Below, piece after piece: positions 1 to 8,700 of a DNA stretch of 64,000 nucleotides. The notes under the pieces are model-generated. The model did not search any database. It was not told where the DNA came from and worked only from the letters and a program-made list of their open reading frames with translations. The stretch covers positions 434,001-498,000 of the forward strand of contig NZ_LNQS01000008.1 of assembly GCF_001513785.1 (NCBI RefSeq), written 5' to 3'. Made by a program: the position numbers and the translations under genes. The stretch's first letter is position 1; the number at the start of each line of letters is the position of its first letter. Origin of the DNA: Rheinheimera sp. EpRS3. Its GTDB lineage: Bacteria > Pseudomonadota > Gammaproteobacteria > Enterobacterales > Alteromonadaceae.

Positions 1-954
1 AATACAGAACCAGAACTGCTGGCAACAGCCAATATAGTACTGGCAGTACAACCCCCTACAGCGGAGCAAATTAACCTGCTGCCGCCCGGCTGCATTTTGC
101 TTAGCTTTGTTTACCCACACAAAGAACCCGACCTTACCCGCTTACTGCGCGATAAACACATTACCTGCTTTGCTATGGAACAGGTACCACGTATCAGCCG
201 GGCCCAGGCCATGGATGCGCTGTCATCGCAAGCAGCGTTAGCCGGTTATTATGCCGCGCTGCTTGGTGCCACTAAGCTTGCCCGCATTCTGCCGATGATG
301 ACCACCGCCGTTGGCTCAATCCGCCCGGCACGCTGTTTAGTTATGGGCCTTGGTGTTGCCGGTTTACAGGCCTTAGCCACAGCACGGCGTTTAGGTGCGA
401 TAACTGAAGGCTATGACGTACGGCCCGAAACCAAAGAGCAGGCCGAATCCTTAGGTGCAAAATTTGTTGATACCGGCGTTGATGCCCGCGGCGAAGGCGG
501 CTATGCCCGCGAGCTGACACCAGAAGAGAAAGACAAAATTGCCAGTGTCGTCACCCGGCATATCCAGCAGGCCGATATTGTTATTACCACGGCAGCCATA
601 CCCGGGCGGCCTTCGCCGAAGCTGATTAGTAAAACCCAGGTAGATGGCATGAAACTGGGCGCCGTGATCATTGATTTAGCCGCTGAAGGCGGCGGTAACT
701 GTGAATACAGCGTACCGGGTGAAACCATTACACAGGGCCAAATCACCATAGCCGCACCGTTAAATGTGCCGTCGATGCTGGCCGAACATGCCTCAGAGCT
801 TTACGCCAAAAACCTACTGAACTTATTACAGTTATTTATTGTAGATGGCGAAATTAAACTGGATTGGGATGACGAAGTACAGGCAAAAACCGTACTGACG
901 CACCAGGGCGAGATCAAACCGGCAGCGGTTAAAACCGCGCTGGAACAGCAATAA
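1..954 (+). CDS. pntA: NAD(P) transhydrogenase alpha subunit, NAD(H)-binding part (5' end outside window)
   Basis: The reading frame is open from base 1 to the TAA at 952-954 and gives 317 residues without an N-terminus. The Rossmann segment with GLGVAGLQALATARRLGA near residues 114-131 and the following EGYDVRPETKEQ are typical of the dI domain of proton-translocating transhydrogenase, which binds NAD(H) and passes hydride to NADP+. The chain ends after the soluble domain with no membrane part; that part is the next gene, so this is the short alpha-1 form known from Rhodospirillum rubrum rather than the two-subunit E. coli form. It heads a tight operon with pntAB and pntB. Missing upstream residues are about 60, judged from the family length. 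Confidence 0.95.
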   Translation, partial: NTEPELLATANIVLAVQPPTAEQINLLPPGCILLSFVYPHKEPDLTRLLRDKHITCFAMEQVPRISRAQAMDALSSQAALAGYYAALLGATKLARILPMMTTAVGSIRPARCLVMGLGVAGLQALATARRLGAITEGYDVRPETKEQAESLGAKFVDTGVDARGEGGYARELTPEEKDKIASVVTRHIQQADIVITTAAIPGRPSPKLISKTQVDGMKLGAVIIDLAAEGGGNCEYSVPGETITQGQITIAAPLNVPSMLAEHASELYAKNLLNLLQLFIVDGEIKLDWDDEVQAKTVLTHQGEIKPAAVKTALEQQ

Positions 955-979
955 CCTACCATTATTTTTGGGGATAACC

Positions 980-1294
980 ATGGATTACACCACCACCATC
1001 TTAACCGGCTTTGTGGCACTGTATATTTTTATGCTGGCCGCTTTTACCGGCTTTGAAATTATCGGCCGCGTACCGGCCATTTTGCATACACCGTTAATGT
1101 CCGGTTCTAACTTTATTCACGGCATTGTTGTGGTTGGCGCCTTGTGGGCGCTGTTAAACGCCAGCTCGTTACCCGAGCAGATCATCGGCTTTGTCGGCGT
1201 GCTGCTCGGCGCGGGCAATGCCGCCGGTGGTTATGTGGTAACCGAACGCATGCTACAGATGTTTAAACCTTCCAGCAAAACTAATAAGGAGTAA
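980..1294 (+). CDS. pntAB: NAD(P) transhydrogenase alpha-2 subunit (membrane)
   Basis: A 104-residue hydrophobic protein with about three membrane helices, matching the separate alpha-2 (PntAB) subunit that forms part of the proton channel (dII) with PntB. I place the start at the ATG at 980 because a GGGGA ribosome-binding site lies 6-9 bases upstream; an in-frame TTG at 968 would overlap that site. It sits 25 bases after pntA and 3 bases before pntB, so the three are co-transcribed and probably translationally coupled. The residues GNAAGGYVVTERML near the C-terminus are typical of the family. Confidence 0.93.
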   Translation: MDYTTTILTGFVALYIFMLAAFTGFEIIGRVPAILHTPLMSGSNFIHGIVVVGALWALLNASSLPEQIIGFVGVLLGAGNAAGGYVVTERMLQMFKPSSKTNKE

Positions 1295-1297
1295 GGC

Positions 1298-2716
1298 ATG
1301 AACGCAGCTTTGCTCATCGACAGTAGTTATTTTATCGCCGCCTTTTTGTTTATCTACGGCTTAAAACGTATGTCTTCACCGCTCACGGCCCGCTCTGGTA
1401 TTGTCGTTGCCGGTGTTGGTATGGTGCTGGCTGTGCTGGCCAGCTTTTTATACACGCTGGATGTTAACGAGGCCGCCAAACCACACCTTAGTACTAACCT
1501 GACGCTGGCACTGATTGCGCTGGCATTAGGCCTTGGCTGGGCGTGGCGTAGCGGCAAAAAAGTAGCGATGACCGAAATGCCACAAATGGTCGCGCTGTAT
1601 AACGGCATGGGCGGCGGTGCAGCAGCGGCGATTGCCGCCATAGAGCTGATTGGCTACAAAACCCACGGCACAGTGTCACTCAGCCTGGCGGTGCTGGGCG
1701 GCTTAATTGGTGCCATCGCGTTATCTGGCTCGCTTATCGCCTGGGCTAAACTGGATGGCCGTATTAATAAAACCCTGCGTTTTTCTGCTTTGCAGCTGGT
1801 CAATGGCAGCCTGTTGCTAGTGTTGCTGGCCATTGGCGCTTACATTATCTTGCACGGCGGCATCGTTGCGTGGCCGGTGTTTGCCGTGTTTTTTGCGCTG
1901 GCGCTGATTTACGGCGTCATGATGACAATGCCGATTGGCGGTGCCGATATGCCGGTGGTTATTTCGCTGTACAACGCCTTTACCGGTTTAGCCGTTGGCT
2001 TTGAAGGCTACGTGCTGAATAATCCGGCGCTGATGATTGCCGGTATGGTGGTCGGTTCAGCCGGATCGTTACTAACACTGCTGATGGCCAAAGCAATGAA
2101 CCGCTCGGTGGCCAATGTGCTGTTTTCTAACTTTGGCGCCACAAGCGATGAAGCCGAAGGGGATATTGCCGGCAGCCAAAAACCGATTGATGCCAGCGAC
2201 GCCGGTATTAATATGCGTTACGCCAGCAAGGTGATTATTGCACCAGGCTATGGTTTAGCGGTGGCGCAAGCACAGCATAAACTGTACGAGTTGGTAAAAC
2301 TGCTGCAGGACGCCGGGGTTGAGGTAAAATTTGCCATTCATCCGGTAGCCGGCCGTATGCCGGGCCATATGAATGTGCTGCTGGCCGAAGCAGGAGTGCC
2401 GTACGATATTATCTTTGATATGGAAGATATTAACGGCGAGTTTAAAGAAGCCGATGTTGCCATAGTAATTGGCGCCAACGACACGGTAAACCCGGCGGCG
2501 CGCACCAATAAAAGCTCGCCGATTTACGGCATGCCGGTGCTGAATGTCGATATGGCAAAGCAGGTGTACGTAGTAAAACGCGGCCAGGGTAAAGGTTACT
2601 CTGGTGTGGAAAACGCGCTGTTTTACGCCGACAACACCCAGATGGTATACGGCGATGCCCAAAAAGTGATGGTATCGATGATCCAGGCGATTAAATCACT
2701 CGGAGGCGGCCATTAA
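1298..2716 (+). CDS. pntB: NAD(P) transhydrogenase beta subunit
   Basis: A 472-residue protein with eight to nine hydrophobic segments in the first 270 residues (proton-translocating dII) and a C-terminal soluble NADP(H)-binding dIII domain. The dIII signature is visible as APGYGLAVAQAQHKLYEL, then AIHPVAGRMPGHMNVLLAEA and VIGANDTVNPAA. The complex sits in the inner membrane and makes NADPH from NADH using the proton gradient. Start ATG at 1298 follows AAGGAG. The gene closes the pnt operon; the next gene is convergent on the other strand, only 16 bases away. Confidence 0.97.
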   Translation: MNAALLIDSSYFIAAFLFIYGLKRMSSPLTARSGIVVAGVGMVLAVLASFLYTLDVNEAAKPHLSTNLTLALIALALGLGWAWRSGKKVAMTEMPQMVALYNGMGGGAAAAIAAIELIGYKTHGTVSLSLAVLGGLIGAIALSGSLIAWAKLDGRINKTLRFSALQLVNGSLLLVLLAIGAYIILHGGIVAWPVFAVFFALALIYGVMMTMPIGGADMPVVISLYNAFTGLAVGFEGYVLNNPALMIAGMVVGSAGSLLTLLMAKAMNRSVANVLFSNFGATSDEAEGDIAGSQKPIDASDAGINMRYASKVIIAPGYGLAVAQAQHKLYELVKLLQDAGVEVKFAIHPVAGRMPGHMNVLLAEAGVPYDIIFDMEDINGEFKEADVAIVIGANDTVNPAARTNKSSPIYGMPVLNVDMAKQVYVVKRGQGKGYSGVENALFYADNTQMVYGDAQKVMVSMIQAIKSLGGGH

Positions 2717-2732
2717 CCGGCACAAGAAACCG

Positions 2733-4169
2733 TTACCGGTTTAATTGCTGCTGACACAACTGACCCAGCGTTTGCAGTGCCCGCTCCAGCCGGGCATCCT
2801 GCTCTATGGCGCAGTTTAGGCGGATAAAGTTACGGTAGTGCGCGCTACCAGTCACAGCAGCGGGTGAGAATATAACCCCCGGCGCTATGCTGATATGCTC
2901 TGCCAGCGCCTGCTGTGCCAGCGCGTAACCATCTACTGCGTGTGGCAGTTCTACCCAGAGCACAAAACCACCCTGCGGCTGGCTAACGCGGGTGCCGGGT
3001 GGAAATAACCGGCCAATACTGCTGCTAACGCGCTGCACCGCAGCTTCGTACTGTGGCCGTACCTGACGTAGATGCCGTTCATACTGGCCACTTTGCAACA
3101 CCTTTGCCACCGCTAATTGTGGCAATGCAGCGGTACTTATATTACTAATAAACTTCAGGTATTCCAGTTTTGCAGTGTGTTTTGGTGCTATTACCCAGCC
3201 CAGACGTAAATCCGGCGACAGCGTTTTGGAAAAAGTGCTGCAGTAAAAAATATCCTGCTGTGGCGCCAGCGCTAAACAACTGCCCGGCCTTGGCCCGGCA
3301 AAGCCTAAATCGCCGTAGGTGTCATCTTCTATCAGCGGTATACCACGTTTTGCCAGCAACTTCAGTATGCGCTTTTTATTGGCGTCAGGTATCAGGCTGC
3401 CCAGCGGATTACTGTAATTAGCAATCAGCACACAGGCCTTTACCGGCCATTGCTCAAGTGCTTGCTCCAATACGTCTGGCGCCATGCCGGTTTGTGCATT
3501 AGTAGGCAGCGCCAGCGCTTTTAAACCTGCCGCTTCCAGGGCTTGCAGCAAACCATAAAACGCCGGCGATTCTATCACCACCACATCACCCGGCTGGGTT
3601 ACCGCGGTTAAGCTCAGCATCAGCGCTTCCTGGCAGCCATTGGTAATAATGACATCGTCCTGCGATACCACAGCGCCATGTAATGCCATACGCCGGGCTA
3701 TTTCACGGCGTAATTCAGGCGCACCACGGCTGGCTTCATAGCGCATTAAGCGTGCTGGTTCGGTTTTTATTACCTGCTGCAACGCTTTTTGTAGCGCGTG
3801 CTGTGGCAGATAAACCGCAGCAGGTACCGCGGCCCCTAAGCGCATATAGGCTGGATCGGCTGCAGCCTTAGACAGCGACAACGCTATTTGCTGGCTGCAG
3901 ACAAGGCTGGGCACAGCCGCCTGTTGCAGCAACGCACTGCTAAGCGGTGGCGGCTGATGACGCGCTTTAACAAAATAACCACTGCGGTTATTGGCTTGCA
4001 AATAACCATCAGCCTCCAACCGGCGGTAACTCGCTACCACAGTGGAAATACTCAGCGAGCGGCGCTTGGCCAGTTCGCGCACACCCGGCAGACGCTCGCC
4101 ACAGCCATACTGGCCCAGCTCTATTTGCTGTTGCAGCTCAGCAGCCAATTGTTGATAACGAAAACTCAC
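2733..4169 (-). CDS. MocR/GntR-type transcriptional regulator with aminotransferase domain
   Basis: The N-terminal 75 residues form a GntR winged helix (ERLPGVRELAKRRSLSISTV, then YRRLEADGYL). After a linker follows a fold-type I aminotransferase-like domain with the PLP lysine in STFSKTLSPDLRLGWV. This is the MocR/PdxR architecture, in which PLP or an aminated ligand modulates DNA binding. I choose the GTG at 4169 (478 residues) because AGGAGG stands 5-6 bases upstream; the ATG 15 codons earlier lacks a site and would overlap lysE. It lies 20 bases downstream of the exporter gene on the same strand, so it may control that exporter. The ligand cannot be told from sequence. Confidence 0.9.
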   Translation of the reverse strand: MSFRYQQLAAELQQQIELGQYGCGERLPGVRELAKRRSLSISTVVASYRRLEADGYLQANNRSGYFVKARHQPPPLSSALLQQAAVPSLVCSQQIALSLSKAAADPAYMRLGAAVPAAVYLPQHALQKALQQVIKTEPARLMRYEASRGAPELRREIARRMALHGAVVSQDDVIITNGCQEALMLSLTAVTQPGDVVVIESPAFYGLLQALEAAGLKALALPTNAQTGMAPDVLEQALEQWPVKACVLIANYSNPLGSLIPDANKKRILKLLAKRGIPLIEDDTYGDLGFAGPRPGSCLALAPQQDIFYCSTFSKTLSPDLRLGWVIAPKHTAKLEYLKFISNISTAALPQLAVAKVLQSGQYERHLRQVRPQYEAAVQRVSSSIGRLFPPGTRVSQPQGGFVLWVELPHAVDGYALAQQALAEHISIAPGVIFSPAAVTGSAHYRNFIRLNCAIEQDARLERALQTLGQLCQQQLNR

Positions 4170-4189
4170 ACACCCTCCTTTGGTTTCAG

Positions 4190-4798
4190 CTAAAACACCT
4201 GTAGCGCCTGCCACAATGGCGGTAATACCGACAATGCCAGCAGCATGCCCATTGCCCGGTTAAACCAGCGCCGTTGCTCTGGTGCTGTCAGTAAGCGCTT
4301 TAAACCGGCACCAAACATCAACCAACTAATAGTGCAGGGCAAACCCACCAGCAAAAATACCAGCGCAATCAGCGCCAGTTGCTGCCAATATACGCCCTGC
4401 AAGCTGGTAAAAGCGGCAATAGCGCCGGTAATCATCACCCAGGCTTTGGCATTTACCCACTGAAACAGCAGTGCCTGCATAAAACTCAGTGGCTTACTGT
4501 TGCCCGTTTCTATTTGCTTTGGCTCTGCGCTGGCAATTTTCCACGCCAAATACAGCAAATATATCGAGCCAACTAACTTTATCAGTTGGTGCAACAGCGG
4601 CTGTTGCTGCAAGATCAGCCCGGCACCCAGACCTACCGCCAGCAACATCAGTAAAAAACCCAGTTGAATACCGGCCAAATGCGCCAGGCTTTTTTGCACG
4701 CCGTAATTAACGCCGGACGACATAATCATAATGTTATTCGGCCCGGGTGTAATACTGGTGGCAAAGGCAAAAAATACTAAGGTCCAGAATAACTCCAT
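4190..4798 (-). CDS. LysE/RhtB family amino-acid exporter
   Basis: A 202-residue inner-membrane protein with about six hydrophobic segments. The N-terminus carries the family motif TSITPGPNNIMIMSSG, as in LysE, RhtB and LeuE exporters, followed by a helix with GIQLGFLLMLLAVGLG. Family members export amino acids or analogues by proton antiport. The ATG at 4798 is preceded by AGGAGC. It is the first gene of a probable two-gene unit with the MocR regulator. MocR-LysE pairs are common; the substrate is not predictable here. Confidence 0.9.
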   Translation of the reverse strand: MELFWTLVFFAFATSITPGPNNIMIMSSGVNYGVQKSLAHLAGIQLGFLLMLLAVGLGAGLILQQQPLLHQLIKLVGSIYLLYLAWKIASAEPKQIETGNSKPLSFMQALLFQWVNAKAWVMITGAIAAFTSLQGVYWQQLALIALVFLLVGLPCTISWLMFGAGLKRLLTAPEQRRWFNRAMGMLLALSVLPPLWQALQVF

Positions 4799-5075
4799 GC
4801 AGCTTGCTCCTGTTTGCTTACGTTAAGTAGCGACAGTAGCGCGTGCCCCCGGCAGAAAATATACACAGTACAGTGCAAAATAAGCAGTACAGATAAAATA
4901 AAAATAATAGCAGAGCAATACAGCGAAGCACTCAAATCAAACCATCAGGTCACACCAGCAGTGTAATAAACAATTAATTACACAAAACATTATGCTACTA
5001 ACTCATGATTAACAGCTTTGTAGTCGCTAAACTTAAAAACACCCTGATTTTTATATTTATTGTGGAGTAATTGGT

Positions 5076-8000
5076 ATGGGCCTTTGGTCTTTTGTTAAAC
5101 CGGCCGCCAACAGGCACACTGTGCCGGCCTGGTTGCTTGTGTCTGCACTGGCATTAGCAGTGTCGGGCTGCGGTGGTGGCAGTGACAGTGCGGATACTAT
5201 GCCCCCGGTGGCCACACCTCCGGTGGTAACACCACCCGATCCAACACCACCAGAGGAAACTCCACCGCCAGAGGAAACACCGCCGCCAGAGGAAACACCG
5301 CCGCCAGCAGAAGAGCTGCCAGAACCTGATCTTGAAACCGCTCCCAGCGCCGACGTTAAGCCACTGCCCAAACCAGGTGGCCCGTCGTTACCGCCGCCAC
5401 CGACTGAGCTCAGGCTATCGGCGGCTTATGATAAAAGCGCCGCTGCAACAGCGGTACTTGCGGTATCTGCCAGCTCGTCTGGCGATGAAAATGGCAATAA
5501 CACTGCAGATAAAGCCATTGATGGCGATTTAACCAGCCGCTGGGAAAGTGCTTGGGGCGATGATGTTGCCAACGCTGACAATGCCTGGATACAGTTTGAT
5601 TTTGGTGCCAAAACCGCCATTGGTTATATCAAGCTGTATTGGGAAAATGCCTATGCTGAAGAGTACGCCATTTATATTTCTGATGATGGCCAAAACTGGT
5701 ATCAGCTGCGCTATATCGCCGGAGCACAGGGCGGCACTGAAGAATTTTTTAACCTGAATATCGATGCCCGCTATGTTCGCCTGCAAGGCATTAAGCGCCA
5801 CACCCAATATGGCTATTCATTGTTTGAGGTAGAGTTTAAAACGCCGGGCAGCGACAACTCCATGCCGCTGCTGGATACCTCCTATGTGCCCTACCCGCTA
5901 AGTGGTAGCGGCCGCCAGCCACTGCCAGCCCCGGCTGAACCGGTTGAAAGCGTGCGCTTTACCCTGGCGGATGGCACCCTGGTAACACGGTTTGGTATGG
6001 TAGGCCGCTCACGCCACGCCCGCGAGCGTGGTGAGGAATGGAACGAAATAGGTTTTGGCCTGAACGAAACCGTCGACGCCCAGGGCAACCCCGCCGATAA
6101 AGGCCCGGGCGCACATTTAAACTTTATTGCTAACTACTTTAAAAACCGTACCTGGGGCGTCGAGTTTATTGATAACAGCAATGTTGCCGGTGTTACCGCG
6201 CCAAGGATTATCGTCAACCAATATTACCAGCAAGCGCAAAAAGGCGGCGGTCACTCTTTTGTTCGCCGCTTTGACGAACCCAACGTTACCGGTTTTGGCT
6301 GGATGAGCCCAGGCGATTTACTCGATGATTCTACTTATCTGAGTGACGGTGCACCCTGTCCGGTTGTACAAAAGCCAGCCAATGGCGTGCTGTTAAACCC
6401 CAACAGCGGCTACAACGACATCATTGGTGCCAATGACGGCTGCAGCGTGGTATTTGACACCTACCCAGGCCACAGAGCGCTGTCTGCCAATGACGATGGC
6501 GTACTGGTGCCAAACGGCAATAGCGTAGCCGCGCGGGCGCTGAAAAAGGGTGACATTATTGAGTTTACCGGCTCGTTTTTCTCTACCCGTGCAGTGATGG
6601 ATGCCATTGGTGATAACGGCGGCTTTCGGTATTACACCAACGAGCTAACCTACGTCATGGGCCAGGGCTTACGCCCCTGGTATGGCGTGCAACCGCGGTT
6701 AATGAATGAACCTTTACCAGACAGCACCCTGCAAGGCGGGCTGGGCTCGGTGTCGTACGATTACGCCGACAATGCCACCTTTATTTTTCAGCAGCCGCAT
6801 AACAATATTGGTATGCAAAATATACAGCGCTTTATGGAAGGGCGCCGCTGGTTACACACCAACTTATGGACCGGTGAGCATAATGAAGATGGCAATGACC
6901 GTAATGACGCAGGCCGGTTTCTGCAAGGCCCGCGTTTTAACCAGTCATCCTGTTTTAACTGCCACGTGAGCAATGGCCGCAGCGTCGCCCCAACAGTAGT
7001 AAACCAGCGGCTGGACACTATGGCAATACGTACCGGAGCAACCGGTACCGACACCAACGGCAACTACCTGCCACACCCTATTTACGGCCAGGCACTGCAA
7101 ATGAATGCGCGCTCGGCCAGCACCGGCGCCGTGCAAAACTGGGGCAATGCTGCTGTGGTTGCCGGTTTTACCACAAAAAATGTACAACTGGCCGACGGCA
7201 CTGTGGTTGAACTGCGCAAACCGGAAATAGCCTTTGAAGGCCCAACGCCTGAGGCTTATTCCGTGCGCTCGGCGCAGCCATTAATCGGCATGGGCCTGCT
7301 TGAAGCCATTGCCGATGAAACCATCTTGGCACGGGTACGCACCACCCCCGATGCTGATGGCGTGCTGGGTACCGCCAACTATGCTTACGATCCTGAAACC
7401 GGCGATGTGCGTTTAGGCCGCTACGGCTGGAAAGCCGGTAAAGTGAGCCTGCGCCACCAGGTGGCCAACGCCGCCCTGCTGGATATGTCGGTAACCTCGT
7501 CTATTTACCCGAACCGCGATTGTCTGGCCGGGGCAGCACACTGCGACGCTGCCAGTGGCACAGAGCCCGGCTTACCGGATGAAGCGCTGCAGTTAATGAC
7601 AGAATATCTGCACCTGTTAGCCGTACCGGCACAGCGCAGCCTGGTCAGCGGTTACCCTAAAGGCGTATCGCCCATGGCTTATCTGGATGTTGAGCCGGCA
7701 AAAATAGCCCAGGGTGAGCAAGTGTTCAAAGCCATCCGCTGTAATGCCTGCCATGTCAGCGAAGTGCAAACCAGCGCCCGCTCGGCGTTTGATGAAGTAC
7801 GCAACCAAACTATCCGGCCTTATACCGATATGCTGTTGCATGATATGGGCGAAGAGCTGGCCGATAACTTCGCCGAAGGCCTGGCAACAGGCAGTATGTG
7901 GCGCACGCCAGCTTTATGGGGCATAGGCTACACCGAACACGTTGCCGACGGTACACCGGTAGGTTATTTACACGACAGCCGCGCACGCACGCTGACTGAA

Positions 8001-8105
8001 GCCATTTTATGGCACGGCGGCGAAGCTGAAGTGATTAAAAACCGCTTTATCAACTTACCCACCGAAGAGCGCCAGGCGCTGCTGGCTTTCCTGAAATCGC
8101 TGTAA
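5076..8105 (+). CDS. Lipoprotein with discoidin (F5/8C) domain fused to di-heme oxidoreductase
   Basis: A 1009-residue exported lipoprotein: hydrophobic signal ending in LAVSGC with the lipid-modified Cys at 32, then a Pro/Glu/Thr tether made of three 18-bp repeats. Residues about 125-255 resemble a coagulation-factor 5/8 C-type (discoidin) domain (DKAIDGDLTSRWES, later IDARYVRLQGIKR), usually carbohydrate or surface binding. The rest matches the di-heme oxidoreductase (DUF1111/DHOR) family, with two c-type heme motifs, CFNCH at 626-630 and CNACH at 889-893. An electron-transfer role outside the inner membrane is likely, with the discoidin domain anchoring it to a glycan or surface. The substrate is unknown. 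Start ATG at 5076 follows TGGAG. A strong terminator follows, so it appears to be a single-gene unit. Confidence 0.85.
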   Translation: MGLWSFVKPAANRHTVPAWLLVSALALAVSGCGGGSDSADTMPPVATPPVVTPPDPTPPEETPPPEETPPPEETPPPAEELPEPDLETAPSADVKPLPKPGGPSLPPPPTELRLSAAYDKSAAATAVLAVSASSSGDENGNNTADKAIDGDLTSRWESAWGDDVANADNAWIQFDFGAKTAIGYIKLYWENAYAEEYAIYISDDGQNWYQLRYIAGAQGGTEEFFNLNIDARYVRLQGIKRHTQYGYSLFEVEFKTPGSDNSMPLLDTSYVPYPLSGSGRQPLPAPAEPVESVRFTLADGTLVTRFGMVGRSRHARERGEEWNEIGFGLNETVDAQGNPADKGPGAHLNFIANYFKNRTWGVEFIDNSNVAGVTAPRIIVNQYYQQAQKGGGHSFVRRFDEPNVTGFGWMSPGDLLDDSTYLSDGAPCPVVQKPANGVLLNPNSGYNDIIGANDGCSVVFDTYPGHRALSANDDGVLVPNGNSVAARALKKGDIIEFTGSFFSTRAVMDAIGDNGGFRYYTNELTYVMGQGLRPWYGVQPRLMNEPLPDSTLQGGLGSVSYDYADNATFIFQQPHNNIGMQNIQRFMEGRRWLHTNLWTGEHNEDGNDRNDAGRFLQGPRFNQSSCFNCHVSNGRSVAPTVVNQRLDTMAIRTGATGTDTNGNYLPHPIYGQALQMNARSASTGAVQNWGNAAVVAGFTTKNVQLADGTVVELRKPEIAFEGPTPEAYSVRSAQPLIGMGLLEAIADETILARVRTTPDADGVLGTANYAYDPETGDVRLGRYGWKAGKVSLRHQVANAALLDMSVTSSIYPNRDCLAGAAHCDAASGTEPGLPDEALQLMTEYLHLLAVPAQRSLVSGYPKGVSPMAYLDVEPAKIAQGEQVFKAIRCNACHVSEVQTSARSAFDEVRNQTIRPYTDMLLHDMGEELADNFAEGLATGSMWRTPALWGIGYTEHVADGTPVGYLHDSRARTLTEAILWHGGEAEVIKNRFINLPTEERQALLAFLKSL
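5250..5303 (+). repeat. Three tandem 18-bp units in the lipoprotein tether
   Basis: Three consecutive 18-base units of the form CCAGAGGAAACACCGCCG, the first with two changes, encode the repeated PEETPP tether after the lipidated cysteine. Such in-frame units can vary in number between strains and change the reach of the protein from the membrane. Confidence 0.9.
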
Positions 8106-8110
8106 TATGC

Positions 8111-8139
8111 AACCCGGTGCTTACCAGGCACCGGGTTTT
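8111..8139 (+). terminator. Rho-independent terminator of the di-heme lipoprotein gene
   Basis: A perfect 10-bp stem (AACCCGGTGC with GCACCGGGTT) and a 7-base loop, followed by TTTT, begins 5 bases after the stop codon. Confidence 0.9.
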
Positions 8140-8271
8140 CACCCTCTGGCCACTTCCGGTTATCTTGCTGCTGATCTTCTTCTACAACAAGCTGCAGGCT
8201 TGCAGCATAGACAGGCTTTTCGCCGCGCAGTACACTGAGGCGCTATTTTATTAACAAACAAGGCTATACCA

Positions 8272-8517
8272 GTGAATAGAGAGACTTTGTCTGAGCAACA
8301 AATTGCAGAAATTAAAAGCAACTTCGATTTTTTTGACCGTGACGGCAATGGCCGGATTGATTTAACCGAGTTTATCGAACTGCTTACAGCGCTGGCCCCT
8401 AAAACCAAAGCCAGCCATGTTGAAGAAGGCTTTAAACTTATCGACACCAATAATAACGGCTATATCGACTTTGCCGAGTTTTTAGACTGGTGGCAAGACT
8501 GCTGGTGGGAATACTAA
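8272..8517 (+). CDS. Small EF-hand calcium-binding protein
   Basis: An 81-residue acidic protein with two clean EF-hand loops, DRDGNGRIDLTE at residues 22-33 and DTNNNGYIDFAE about 38 residues later, both with Asp/Asn at positions 1, 3, 5, Gly at 6 and Glu at 12. No signal peptide is seen, so it is probably cytoplasmic and a Ca2+ sensor or buffer. The start is a GTG at 8272 with AAGG about 10 bases upstream; no in-frame ATG is suitable. Nothing around it reveals a partner. The identity of the fold is secure, the role is not. Confidence 0.85.
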   Translation: MNRETLSEQQIAEIKSNFDFFDRDGNGRIDLTEFIELLTALAPKTKASHVEEGFKLIDTNNNGYIDFAEFLDWWQDCWWEY

Positions 8518-8546
8518 CATCCACAAGGGCAACGCTACGGCCTGCC

Positions 8547-8633
8547 CTAATCGGCAAAACTCACTGCACCCATTTTAACTATAGGCATTCCCTCTCGGGC
8601 GTAATTGAAATTTTCACCATCAGGGGCAAGACA
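8547..8633 (-). pseudogene. Remnant of an anmK-like 3' end
   Basis: Read on the minus strand, the last 20 or so codons before the TAG at 8547-8549 give NYAREGMPIVKMGAVSFAD, closely matching NAREGIPGVTMGKVSFAD at the end of the intact anmK in this window (13633-14835). The DNA also aligns over about 65 bases at roughly two thirds identity. The frame stays open upstream to about 8697 (visible tail FAFCRGAKAKSASNDSC) but no longer resembles AnmK. It is therefore a diverged fragment of a second anmK-like gene or a duplicated 3' end, with the rest lost. Confidence 0.7.
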
Positions 8634-8700
8634 AGAATCATTACTTGCACTCTTAGCTTTGGCCCCCCTACAGAAGGCAAAGCCTGGTTCCCAAGCTTAG

